NCBI GenBank assembly: GCA_025936595.1
Contig: JAICTB010000043.1
Span: 1-12,358 of the forward strand
Origin: Thermoleophilia bacterium
GTDB lineage: Bacteria > Actinomycetota > Thermoleophilia > Gaiellales > Gaiellaceae
Length of the DNA stretch: 12,358 bases
Reading direction: 5' to 3'
The stretch's first letter is position 1. Every line of letters starts with the position of its first letter. Positions 5,774 through 12,358 of this stretch are shown here, piece after piece. The notes beneath the pieces are model-generated. The model did no database searches and was not told where the DNA came from. It was given only the letters and a program-made list of their open reading frames with translations. A program made the translations under genes and the position numbers.

Positions 5774-7219
5774 TCAGGCACGAAACGGCACTGCCGCGCC
5801 GGAGAGGCGGGCGCCCGCCGCTTCGATCGCATCGACGAGCGCGCGGACGTCGGCGGCGGTCGTGCGCCACGAGACGAGCGCGGCGCGCTGGCAGAAGCCG
5901 TTCGAGAGCGTCGCGCCCGTGTGGAACACCTCGCCCGCGTCCGCAACCTCCGCCTGGATCGTCCGGTTCAGGTCGTCGAGCTGCTCCCCGTCTGCCCAGC
6001 CCTCCGGCCGGTAGCGGAAGCAGACGATGTTCGTGGGCGCGGGCGCGGTCAGCTCGAGCCGCGGCGAGGACTCGACGAGCTGCGCGAGCTCCTGCGCCAG
6101 GTCACAGCAGCGCGAGACCATGTCGACGACTCCCTCGCGTCCGAGCTGCTTCAACGCCGCCCATACGCACGCGCCGCGCCAGCTGCGGCTCGCCTCGATG
6201 CCGAGCTCGTGCAGGTTCTGCCCCGCGCCCGGCGTCAGATACCCGGCGCTGCCCGCGAACGTCTCGCGATGCGAGGAGGCGTCGCGGAAGAGGACGAACC
6301 CGACGCCGTTCGGCACGTTCAGCCACTTGTGGGCGTCGACGGCGAGCGAGTCCGCGCGCTCCATGCCCGCGACGAGCGCGCGCCCGGGCTCCCACAGCCC
6401 GAAGAACGCGCCGAACGCGCCGTCCACGTGCAACCAGATGCCGTGCTCCGCGCACACGTCGGCGATCGCGGCGATCGGGTCGCACGCGCCGGTATTCACC
6501 GAGCCGGCTTGCGCGATCACGATCGCCGGCTCGACACCCGAGGCACGGTCGCGCTCGATCGCCTCGACGAGCAGGTCGACGCGCATGGTGTAGCGCTCGT
6601 CGATCGGGATCGCGCGCACGCAGCCCGAGCCGAGCCCGAGCGTCCGTAGCGCCTTGTGATCCGAGAGGTGCAGCTCCTCGGAGCCGTACACCGCGAGCTC
6701 CGGCAGCGGGCGCACGCCCTGCGTCAGCACATCGACGCCGTGCTTGCGCCCGAAGCTGTGCCGCGCGACCGCGAGCGCGACCGTGTTCGCCATCGTCGCG
6801 CCCGAGCCGAAGTAGCCGCTCTCGCCGGGGAAGCCGAGCAGGTCGGCGAGCCAGCGCAGCGTCACCACCTCGAGCTCGACCGCGGCCGGACCGAGCGGCC
6901 ACATGCCGACGTTCTGGTCGACCGCCGCCGTCCACGCCTCGACGATCGCCGCCGCCGGCAGCGCACCGCCGGTGACGTAGCCGAAGTAGCGGCCGCCTGT
7001 CCCTCCCGCGAGCGCGCCCGCCGATTTCTCCTCGAGCTCGCCGAGGATCGAGTCGACCGGCTGACCCTGCTCCGGCAGCGGCTCGTCGAAGCGCGCCGCG
7101 AGCGTCGCCCGGTCGATCGCCCCCGGCAGCACCGGCGGCTCGAGCGCGCGGCGAAACCGCTCGGCGAAGTCCTCGAGCGCACCGTCGAGCTCACCGGCGC
7201 TCAACGCGGCGGCATCCAT
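5774..7219 (-). CDS. Group II PLP-dependent amino acid decarboxylase (481 aa)
   Basis: Fold-type I PLP enzyme of the aromatic amino acid/glutamate/diaminobutyrate decarboxylase family, with the family's usual length (about 480 aa). Key sites are GSGATMAN (138-145, cofactor phosphate), His184 in SEELHLSDHKA (aligned with the ring-stacking His), Asp266 in HVDGAFG (pyridine nitrogen) and Lys298 in DAHKWLNVPNG (Schiff base). The stacking His favours a true decarboxylase over the aldehyde-synthase variants. The segment after Lys298 (ETFAGSAGYLTPGAG, 319-333) looks shorter than the mobile catalytic loop of animal aromatic decarboxylases, so substrate cannot be assigned by analogy. It is the last gene of the operon. 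Its ATG lies 19 nt inside the cupin gene, with no clear Shine-Dalgarno, implying translational coupling. Expected job: amino acid to amine plus CO2 in the cytoplasm. Confidence 0.88.
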   Translation of the reverse strand: MDAAALSAGELDGALEDFAERFRRALEPPVLPGAIDRATLAARFDEPLPEQGQPVDSILGELEEKSAGALAGGTGGRYFGYVTGGALPAAAIVEAWTAAVDQNVGMWPLGPAAVELEVVTLRWLADLLGFPGESGYFGSGATMANTVALAVARHSFGRKHGVDVLTQGVRPLPELAVYGSEELHLSDHKALRTLGLGSGCVRAIPIDERYTMRVDLLVEAIERDRASGVEPAIVIAQAGSVNTGACDPIAAIADVCAEHGIWLHVDGAFGAFFGLWEPGRALVAGMERADSLAVDAHKWLNVPNGVGFVLFRDASSHRETFAGSAGYLTPGAGQNLHELGIEASRSWRGACVWAALKQLGREGVVDMVSRCCDLAQELAQLVESSPRLELTAPAPTNIVCFRYRPEGWADGEQLDDLNRTIQAEVADAGEVFHTGATLSNGFCQRAALVSWRTTAADVRALVDAIEAAGARLSGAAVPFRA

Positions 7220-7554
7220 TCGAGTAGATGGAGATAGTCCTCACGCGCGGGCGCGAAGAGGTCGATGTTCTCGACCGTCTCGTCGCCGATCGGCTCGATG
7301 TAGTGCTCGACGCCGGCGGGGATCAGCATCAGCGAGCCAGGCCCGACCTCATTCGGCTCGTCGCCGATGTGGTAGATCGCGCGCCCCTTGACGATCATCG
7401 CGACCTGGTCGAACTCGTGGCTGTGCGGGCGCACGGTCATCCCCGGCTCGCAGTGGTTCAGCACGAGCATCGCCTGCTCGGTGCCGAACGCCCGGCGCCT
7501 CACGCCGGGGCGAACCGGCTCGTCCGGAATCTCGTCCCACGTGTACGACGGCAT
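7201..7554 (-). CDS. Single-domain cupin protein (117 aa)
   Basis: Small beta-barrel of the conserved cupin type. Motif 1 reads G38-x5-H44-x-H46-x3-Q50-x6-G57, with Gln where most cupins have the metal-binding Glu. Motif 2 is GSLMLIPAGVEHYIEPIG (73-90), with His84 as the remaining ligand. A three-His or three-His/Gln metal site is therefore likely. Single-domain cupins include dioxygenases, isomerases, small sensors and proteins with no known activity, so no reaction is assigned. Its place between the regulator and the decarboxylase suggests an accessory role in the pathway (inference). The ATG directly abuts the IclR stop codon, and an AAAGGAG ribosome-binding site lies inside the end of the IclR gene. 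Confidence 0.88.
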   Translation of the reverse strand: MPSYTWDEIPDEPVRPGVRRRAFGTEQAMLVLNHCEPGMTVRPHSHEFDQVAMIVKGRAIYHIGDEPNEVGPGSLMLIPAGVEHYIEPIGDETVENIDLFAPAREDYLHLLEWMPPR

Positions 7555-8289
7555 CTACTCCACGCTCCTTTCGTCGGTGGTGAAGCCAAGCTCGGCGGAA
7601 AGGCTCTCGGCCGCGGCACACAAACTCCGCGCCGCCGGCGAGTGCGGGTCGTCCGACAGCGACGCGATCGTGCCGACGAGCGCCATCGCGGCCGTCACCT
7701 CGTCGCCCTGGAAGATCGGGGTCGCGATCGCGCGAATGCCCTCGACGACCTGCGAGTTGATCGCGATGCGCGTCTCCTGGATCGAACGGCGCTCCTCGTC
7801 GGACAGGGCGGATGCGATGTTCGAGAACGCGAGAAACACCTTTCCCTGCGCGGAGCCGGAGCGCGGCAGGCGCGCGCCGGTGCGCACGACGATGCGCACG
7901 AGCCGGTCGGTGTTGTCCTCGACTCGCACGACCGTCGGCTGCTCGCCGTCGTAGACGGAGAGGACGACCGTCTCGTTCAGCTCGCCAACGAGCCGCTGCA
8001 TCGCGGGTCCCGCGATTCGCACGATGCGCAGGCCCGCGAGCGCGGTGGCTGCGAGCTCGACGATGCGCGGCCCGAGCGAGTAGACGCCGGCGCCGCCGTC
8101 GAAGCGCAGCAGCCCGACGCGCCGGAGCGCAAGCGTGTAGCGGTGCGTCGTCGCCCTGCTCGTACCGAGGAGCGCAGTCAGCTGCGTCAGCGTCAGCTCC
8201 GGCTCCTCGGGCGAGAAGAAGCCGAGCAGCCGGACCGCGCGCTCGACCGACTGGTTGACCGGCGCCTCGGCGTGCAGCGTCCCGCTCAT
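7555..8289 (-). CDS. IclR-family transcriptional regulator (244 aa)
   Basis: Residues ~12-75 form the IclR winged helix-turn-helix: QSVERAVRLLGFF, then LTLTQLTALLGTSRATTHRYTLALRRVGLLRF, with the recognition helix around 43-57. Residues ~80-240 are the effector-binding domain, including LVGELNETVVLSV (100-112), RTGARLPRSGSAQGKVFLAF (136-155) and the ATPIFQGDEVTAAMALVGT stretch. Length is typical for the family (240-280 aa). IclR proteins bind as dimers or tetramers near the promoters of catabolic genes and respond to pathway metabolites; they may repress or activate. It sits inside the operon it probably controls, 4 nt after the aminotransferase stop and directly before the cupin start codon. 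Its operator should be upstream of the permease, outside the window. The effector is unknown. Confidence 0.93.
   Translation of the reverse strand: MSGTLHAEAPVNQSVERAVRLLGFFSPEEPELTLTQLTALLGTSRATTHRYTLALRRVGLLRFDGGAGVYSLGPRIVELAATALAGLRIVRIAGPAMQRLVGELNETVVLSVYDGEQPTVVRVEDNTDRLVRIVVRTGARLPRSGSAQGKVFLAFSNIASALSDEERRSIQETRIAINSQVVEGIRAIATPIFQGDEVTAAMALVGTIASLSDDPHSPAARSLCAAAESLSAELGFTTDERSVE
7565..7571 (-). promoter_or_regulatory. Ribosome-binding site for the cupin gene, inside the IclR gene
   Basis: On the minus strand AAAGGAG occupies 7571-7565, 10 nt before the ATG at 7554, and lies within the last codons of the IclR gene. It supports the cupin start and independent loading of ribosomes at this junction. 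Confidence 0.65.
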
Positions 8290-8293
8290 AGCT

Positions 8294-9547
8294 TCATAGC
8301 GCTTGCAGCTCCGCGAGCAGCACCTCGACGATGCGGTCCGCCTGCCCGAGCTCGATCACGAGCGGCGGCGACAGCACGATCTTCTGCCCGCTCGCGCGGA
8401 CGATCACGCCGTTCCGGCGCGCGCCGGCCGCGACAGGCGCGCCGTCGCGGTCGCCCGCGAGCTCGATCCCGAGCATCGCGCCGACGCCGCGCACCTCTGC
8501 GACCGCGTCGAGCTCCTCGGCCGGCTTCAGTCCCGACAGCATCCGGTCACCGATCTCGACCGCGCGCGCGAGCAGTCCCTCGCGCTCGATGATCGCGAGG
8601 TTCGCGAGCGCCACCGCCGCGCCGACCGGATGACCGTTGTAGGTGAAGCCGTGTCGCAGCTGCGTCCCGTCGAGCATCGCGACGAGCCGGTCGTGCACGA
8701 GCACCGCGCCCATCGGCACGTAGCCGCTCGTCAGCGCCTTCGCCGTCACGATCGCGTCCGGGTCGAGCCCGTATCGCTCCGCCGCGAACCAGTGCCCGGT
8801 GCGGCCGTATGCAGTGACGATCTCGTCGAGCACGAGCAGGATGCCGTGCGCGCGCAGCACCTCCTGGACGCGCTGCCAGTAACCCTCGGGCGGTGGGATC
8901 ATGCCGCCGACACCCATCACCGGCTCGCCCACCATCGCCGCGATCCGCCCGGCGCCGATCTCGTCGATCGTCCGCTCGAGCTCCGCGACGAGGTCGTCGG
9001 CGCTCGACGAGCGCGTCGGGGTCGACAGGTGCACGAAGCCGTCCGGGAGCGGGCCGAAGCCCTCCTTGAGCGGCGGGATGCCGGTCGCCGCGAGCGACGC
9101 CGAGCCGACGCCGTGGTAGGCGGCCTTGCGCGAGAGGATCACGTTCCGCTCCGGCGCACCCTGCGCGTGCCACGCGAGGCGCACGAGCTTGATCGCCGTC
9201 TCGATTCCCTCGGAGCCGCCGTTCGTGAAGAAGACGTGTTCGAGTCCCGGCGGCGAGAGCTCGGCGAGCTTCGCGGCGAGGCGGATCGACGGCTCGTTGG
9301 AGAAGTCCCAAAACGACGCGTAGAACTCGAGCGTGCGCATCTGCTGCGCCGCGACATCCGCCAGCTCGGCGCGGCCGTGGCCGACCGCGCACTGCCAGAG
9401 CCCGCACGTCCCGTCGATGTACCTGTTCCCCTCGTCGTCCCACAGGAGCGCGCCCTCGCCACGCGCCCACACGATCGGCTCTTGCGGGCGGCCGACGACC
9501 GCGTGCGGGTGAATGATGTGCGCGCGGTCGAGTTGGCCGAGATTCAC
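8294..9547 (-). CDS. Class III (omega-) aminotransferase (417 aa)
   Basis: PLP enzyme of the class III aminotransferase family, full length. Signature sites are TNGGSEGIETAIK (108-120, cofactor phosphate), YHG (144-146), LVLDEIVTAYGRTG (238-251, Asp241 pairs with the pyridine nitrogen) and VTAKALTSGYVPMGA (267-281, Lys270 Schiff base). FTYNGHPVGAA (301-311) supplies the other-subunit phosphate contact. These enzymes move a terminal amino group from amines or omega-amino acids to pyruvate or 2-oxoglutarate, giving an aldehyde. The start is GTG at 9547, overlapping the aldehyde dehydrogenase TGA as GTGA. Next to a decarboxylase and an aldehyde dehydrogenase, it most likely handles the amine made by the decarboxylase (inference). 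The amine cannot be named: GABA, putrescine, beta-alanine and arylethylamine types all remain possible. Confidence 0.92.
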   Translation of the reverse strand: MNLGQLDRAHIIHPHAVVGRPQEPIVWARGEGALLWDDEGNRYIDGTCGLWQCAVGHGRAELADVAAQQMRTLEFYASFWDFSNEPSIRLAAKLAELSPPGLEHVFFTNGGSEGIETAIKLVRLAWHAQGAPERNVILSRKAAYHGVGSASLAATGIPPLKEGFGPLPDGFVHLSTPTRSSSADDLVAELERTIDEIGAGRIAAMVGEPVMGVGGMIPPPEGYWQRVQEVLRAHGILLVLDEIVTAYGRTGHWFAAERYGLDPDAIVTAKALTSGYVPMGAVLVHDRLVAMLDGTQLRHGFTYNGHPVGAAVALANLAIIEREGLLARAVEIGDRMLSGLKPAEELDAVAEVRGVGAMLGIELAGDRDGAPVAAGARRNGVIVRASGQKIVLSPPLVIELGQADRIVEVLLAELQAL

Positions 9548-10989
9548 AGCGCGTTCCGAACGGTCTTCAACGTCGTGTACTCCTCGATCGTCTCAGGGCC
9601 CTGCTCGTAGCCGTAGCCCGACAGCCCGAGCCCGCCGTAGGCGGCGTACGGGTCAAGCCCGCCGTACATGTTCACCCAAACGGTTCCTGCGCGCAGCGCC
9701 TTGGCGATGCGATGTGCACGCGCGCCGTCGCGCGTCCACACCGCGGCAGCGAGCCCGTAGCGTGTGTCGTTCGCGACGCGCACCGCCTCGTCGGCGTCGG
9801 CGACGCGGATCACCGCGACGGCGGGGCCGAAGATCTCCTCGCGGTTGATGCGCATGTCGTTCGTCGTCTCGACGAATATGGACGGCTCGACGAAGTAGCC
9901 GTCGGGTGCCGACTCCACGGTCGCGGCGCCGCCGCCAACGAGCGCTCGGCCACCCTCGCCGACCGCGGCTTCGTAGAGGTCGAGCACGTGGTCGCGCTGC
10001 CGTGCGGAGACGATCGGCCCCATCTGCGCCTGCGGGTCGTCGTGCGCGCCGAGCCGGATCTGCGACACCTCGCCCGCCAGCCGCTCGACGAGCTCGTCCA
10101 CGATCCGCTCGTGCGCGACGAGCCGACCGCCGGCCGTGCACACCTCGCCCTGGTTGCGGAACGTGGCACGTAGCGCGCCCTGCAGCGCGAGCTCGAGGTC
10201 GGCGTCCTCGAGCACGATGTTCGCGGACTTGCCGCCGAGCTCGAGGCTCAGCCGCTTCAGGTTGCCCGCCGCGGCGGCCTGGATCTTCCGCCCCACCTCG
10301 GTCGAGCCGGTGAACGACACCTTGTCGACGTCGTCGTGCGCGGCGAGCGCGGCACCCGCGTCGGCCTCACCGGTGACGACATTCCACACGCCCGCCGGAA
10401 CCCCGGCCTCCAGCGCGAGCTCCGCCAGCCGAAGAGCGGAAAGCGGCGTCTCCTCCGCGGGCTTGTGCACGACTGCGTTCCCGCACGCGAGAGCAGGTGC
10501 GAGCTTCCACGACGCGATCAGCAGCGGGAAGTTCCACGGCGTGATCGCACCGACGACGCCGAGCGGCTCGCGCAACGAGTACGAGAAGACGCCGCGCTCG
10601 GCGGGGTTCGTCGTGCCGCGGATCTTCGTCGGCCAGCCCGCGAAGTAGATCCACGTGCGCACGGCGAGCGAGACGTCGCGCTTCGCCTCGCGCAGCGGCT
10701 TGCCAACGTCGCGCGCCTCGAGCGCCGCGAGCTCCCCGGAGTGGGACTCGAGCAGCTCGCCGAGCCGTTGCAGGATCCGGCCGCGGTCGAAGACGTCGCC
10801 GTCGCCCCACGCCGGCTGCGCCGCACGTGCGGCGCGCACCGCCCGGTCGACGTCGTGCGCGTCGCCGAGCGCGAACGACGCGAACGGCTGCGCCGTCGCC
10901 GGGTCGACGTCGTCGAACGTCGCGCCGGAGGCCGCGGGCACCCGATCGCCTCCGATCAGGTGCCCGTAGGCGTCCAGGTTCTGACTCAC
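9544..10989 (-). CDS. NAD(P)-dependent aldehyde dehydrogenase (481 aa)
   Basis: Complete ALDH-superfamily enzyme. Catalytic Cys284 lies in GEVCTAGGR, the general base is Glu250 in LELGGKS, the oxyanion-holding Asn153 in PWNFP, the cofactor-binding Lys176 in HKPAEETP, and Glu385 in REEIFGP. FTGSTEVGR (226-234) is the nucleotide-binding segment. Glu250 argues for a hydrolytic enzyme (free acid product) and against the CoA-acylating methylmalonate-semialdehyde type. Overall wording resembles the betaine-aldehyde/phenylacetaldehyde dehydrogenase groups, which does not fix the substrate. The frame is open for about 1 kb further upstream, but that part overlaps the permease gene in another frame. 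The GTG at 10989 is chosen because it overlaps the permease TGA as GTGA and gives the standard ALDH length. Expected job: oxidise the aldehyde released by the aminotransferase. Confidence 0.93.
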   Translation of the reverse strand: MSQNLDAYGHLIGGDRVPAASGATFDDVDPATAQPFASFALGDAHDVDRAVRAARAAQPAWGDGDVFDRGRILQRLGELLESHSGELAALEARDVGKPLREAKRDVSLAVRTWIYFAGWPTKIRGTTNPAERGVFSYSLREPLGVVGAITPWNFPLLIASWKLAPALACGNAVVHKPAEETPLSALRLAELALEAGVPAGVWNVVTGEADAGAALAAHDDVDKVSFTGSTEVGRKIQAAAAGNLKRLSLELGGKSANIVLEDADLELALQGALRATFRNQGEVCTAGGRLVAHERIVDELVERLAGEVSQIRLGAHDDPQAQMGPIVSARQRDHVLDLYEAAVGEGGRALVGGGAATVESAPDGYFVEPSIFVETTNDMRINREEIFGPAVAVIRVADADEAVRVANDTRYGLAAAVWTRDGARAHRIAKALRAGTVWVNMYGGLDPYAAYGGLGLSGYGYEQGPETIEEYTTLKTVRNAL

Positions 10990-12358
10990 ACCGGCGTCAG
11001 CTCGGGCTGCACCGTCTCTGTGCGCTGCTCGACCGCGGCGACGCGGCTGCGAGTACCCGCGCGCACGACGATGCCGAGCGCGATCCACACGAGCATCACG
11101 TACGGCGCCCAGCGGAAGATGCCCTGCTGGCCGTAGAACTCCGTCACCTCGGCGGCGACCGTGACGACGATCGCGAGCAGCGGAGCGAGGTAGCGGTCGA
11201 CGGCGTTGCCGCCCGTGCGCGCCGCGAACGCCGCGCCCGCGAGGCCGACGGCCGCGTACACCGGCAGGATCCCTGTCGCGCCGACCTGGAGCAGCCAGCT
11301 GAAGAACGTCACCGCGTCGTTCAGCGTATGCCCCTGCCACGCGAGGCCGCCGACGAACACGCCGAGCGTGAGGACGGCGACCGCGCCGATCGCCACGTCC
11401 GGGCTCTTGAAGCGCGGATGCGTGTGCGCGAACGCGCGCGGCAGGTAGCCGTCGTGACCCCAGCTGAACGCGACGCGGGTCGTGAAGTTCGCCGTGCCGA
11501 GCGCGGACGCGAACGACGAGATCGCGAGCAGCAGGAGCAGCAGCTTCCCGAACCACAGCGCCATGTACTGCGCGGAGAGCCCGACGACCGCGCCGCCCGA
11601 GTCCTGCGGCCACTGCGACGGCGCCTTGTCCATGCCGTAGCCGCTGACGATCGCGAACGTCGTAACGATGAAGAACACGATCGCGAGCAGCACGGCGCCG
11701 AGCACCGCCTTCGGCACCTCTCGCTTCGGCGTGTGCGCTTCCTCGGCGAGGAACACCGCCGTCTCGAAGCCGGAGAAGCCGGTCATCGCGATGCCGACGC
11801 CGAGCGCGAAGAACCCGATGCCGAACCCGTGCGTCGACCACGGCGAGATCGAGCCCCACGCCCAGCCGTGCGCACCGCCCTTCGCGAGGATGACGACGTC
11901 GAGGATCATGAGCATCGTCACGCCGATCGCGGTGAGCGCGAGCAGGACGCGTGCGGAGATCTGGATGCCGAAGTACGAGAGCGCGACGACTGCGCCGCCG
12001 AGGATGAGCGCCCAGCCCCACCAGCTCGTGTAGAGCAGCGGGTGATGCGGCTCGACGAGCCCGAAGAAGTTCTGGAGCAGGAACGCGCCCGCGATCAGGA
12101 GACCGGGGACGAACACGATGCCGACGGCGAGCACCGTCCAGCCCGTGAGGAAGCCCACGTCGCGGCCGAGGCCGGCGCGGACGATCGAGTACGTACCGCC
12201 GGCGCTCGGGACGTAGCGGGCGAAGCGGCCGTAGATCAGGGCCAGCCCGATCGCGCCGATGCCGGCGACGAGGAACCCGAGCGGTGTGAAGGCGCCGATC
12301 TTCGTCGCGACGACGGCGGCGATCACGACGGCGGAGATCTCGGGCGCCGTCACCCCGA
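10986..12358 (-). CDS. APC-superfamily amino acid/amine permease (5' end outside window)
   Basis: Polytopic membrane protein with about eleven hydrophobic segments in the visible ~457 residues. Counted from a GTG at 12353, the family motif FSGFETAVFLAEEAHTPKREVPKAV spans 193-217, and the consensus-like RYVPSAGGTYSIVRAGLGRDVGF is at 46-68. The C-terminus (about 20 residues) is hydrophilic and cytoplasmic. The GTG at 12353 is an unlikely true start: APC proteins normally have another 20-30 residues and a full first helix before VPSAGG, and the frame stays open to the window edge, so the gene probably begins outside. It should import the substrate of the operon, or exchange amino acid for amine. 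It is the first visible gene of the operon, and its stop overlaps the aldehyde dehydrogenase start by 4 nt. Confidence 0.9.
   Translation of the reverse strand, partial: GVTAPEISAVVIAAVVATKIGAFTPLGFLVAGIGAIGLALIYGRFARYVPSAGGTYSIVRAGLGRDVGFLTGWTVLAVGIVFVPGLLIAGAFLLQNFFGLVEPHHPLLYTSWWGWALILGGAVVALSYFGIQISARVLLALTAIGVTMLMILDVVILAKGGAHGWAWGSISPWSTHGFGIGFFALGVGIAMTGFSGFETAVFLAEEAHTPKREVPKAVLGAVLLAIVFFIVTTFAIVSGYGMDKAPSQWPQDSGGAVVGLSAQYMALWFGKLLLLLLAISSFASALGTANFTTRVAFSWGHDGYLPRAFAHTHPRFKSPDVAIGAVAVLTLGVFVGGLAWQGHTLNDAVTFFSWLLQVGATGILPVYAAVGLAGAAFAARTGGNAVDRYLAPLLAIVVTVAAEVTEFYGQQGIFRWAPYVMLVWIALGIVVRAGTRSRVAAVEQRTETVQPELTPV

Noticed and set aside
5556..6014. 152-codon plus-strand frame across the repeat region and the decarboxylase 3' end
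   Set aside because: It covers palindromic repeats and the antisense of the decarboxylase, has no ribosome-binding site and no recognisable motif.
7228..9610. Long plus-strand frames antisense to the IclR, cupin and aminotransferase genes
   Set aside because: These are shadow frames of high-GC coding DNA, with Arg/Asp/His-rich products. The minus-strand genes have clear family motifs and tight operon junctions.
10990..12021. In-frame upstream extension of the aldehyde dehydrogenase reading frame, giving an apparent 825-aa protein
   Set aside because: It overlaps the permease gene in another frame, is Arg-rich low-complexity sequence typical of GC-rich shadow frames, and the GTG at 10989 gives the normal ALDH length.

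Overview
This is a gene-dense, very GC-rich stretch of bacterial chromosome. Codon usage, small Sec-exported proteins with disulfide-type cysteine pairs, a large cyclase/ATPase signalling protein, and at least one probable leaderless promoter suggest a high-GC actinobacterium. Thermoleophilia (Gaiellales/Solirubrobacterales-like) is my best guess, but no rRNA or marker gene confirms it. I saw no tRNA, rRNA, CRISPR array, transposase or phage gene.

Layout. (1) 1-954, plus strand: the 3' end of an O-acetylhomoserine sulfhydrylase-type PLP enzyme (MetY), coupled by an ATGA overlap to a CoA-binding Rossmann protein. A GC-rich hairpin closes the pair. (2) 1009-2190, minus strand: two exported proteins of unknown function, one 82 aa and one about 279 aa with an Ig-like C-terminal part. 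(3) 2254-5513, plus strand: a divergently transcribed, apparently leaderless gene for a 1074-aa class III adenylate cyclase + AAA ATPase + helical-repeat protein. (4) 5514-5773: a non-coding convergent gap. It carries two copies of a bipartite double-hairpin repeat, a 13-nt palindrome followed by an ATGTC/GACAT hairpin. (5) 5774-12358, minus strand: a tight six-gene operon, read from right to left: APC-family permease (5' end outside the window), aldehyde dehydrogenase, class III aminotransferase, IclR-family regulator, single-domain cupin, group II PLP decarboxylase.

How the genes fit together. The operon is the most coherent system here. The permease would import an amino acid or amine. The decarboxylase would turn an amino acid into an amine, the class III transaminase would turn the amine into an aldehyde, and the aldehyde dehydrogenase would oxidise that to a carboxylic acid. 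The IclR protein would sense a pathway compound. Junctions are 4-nt GTGA overlaps, a 4-nt gap, a stop directly abutting a start, and a 19-nt overlap, so the genes are almost certainly co-transcribed and co-regulated. The substrate cannot be read from the sequence. Candidates are aromatic amino acids (via arylethylamine to arylacetate), glutamate (via GABA), or diaminobutyrate/aspartate-type substrates. The operon promoter lies outside the window.
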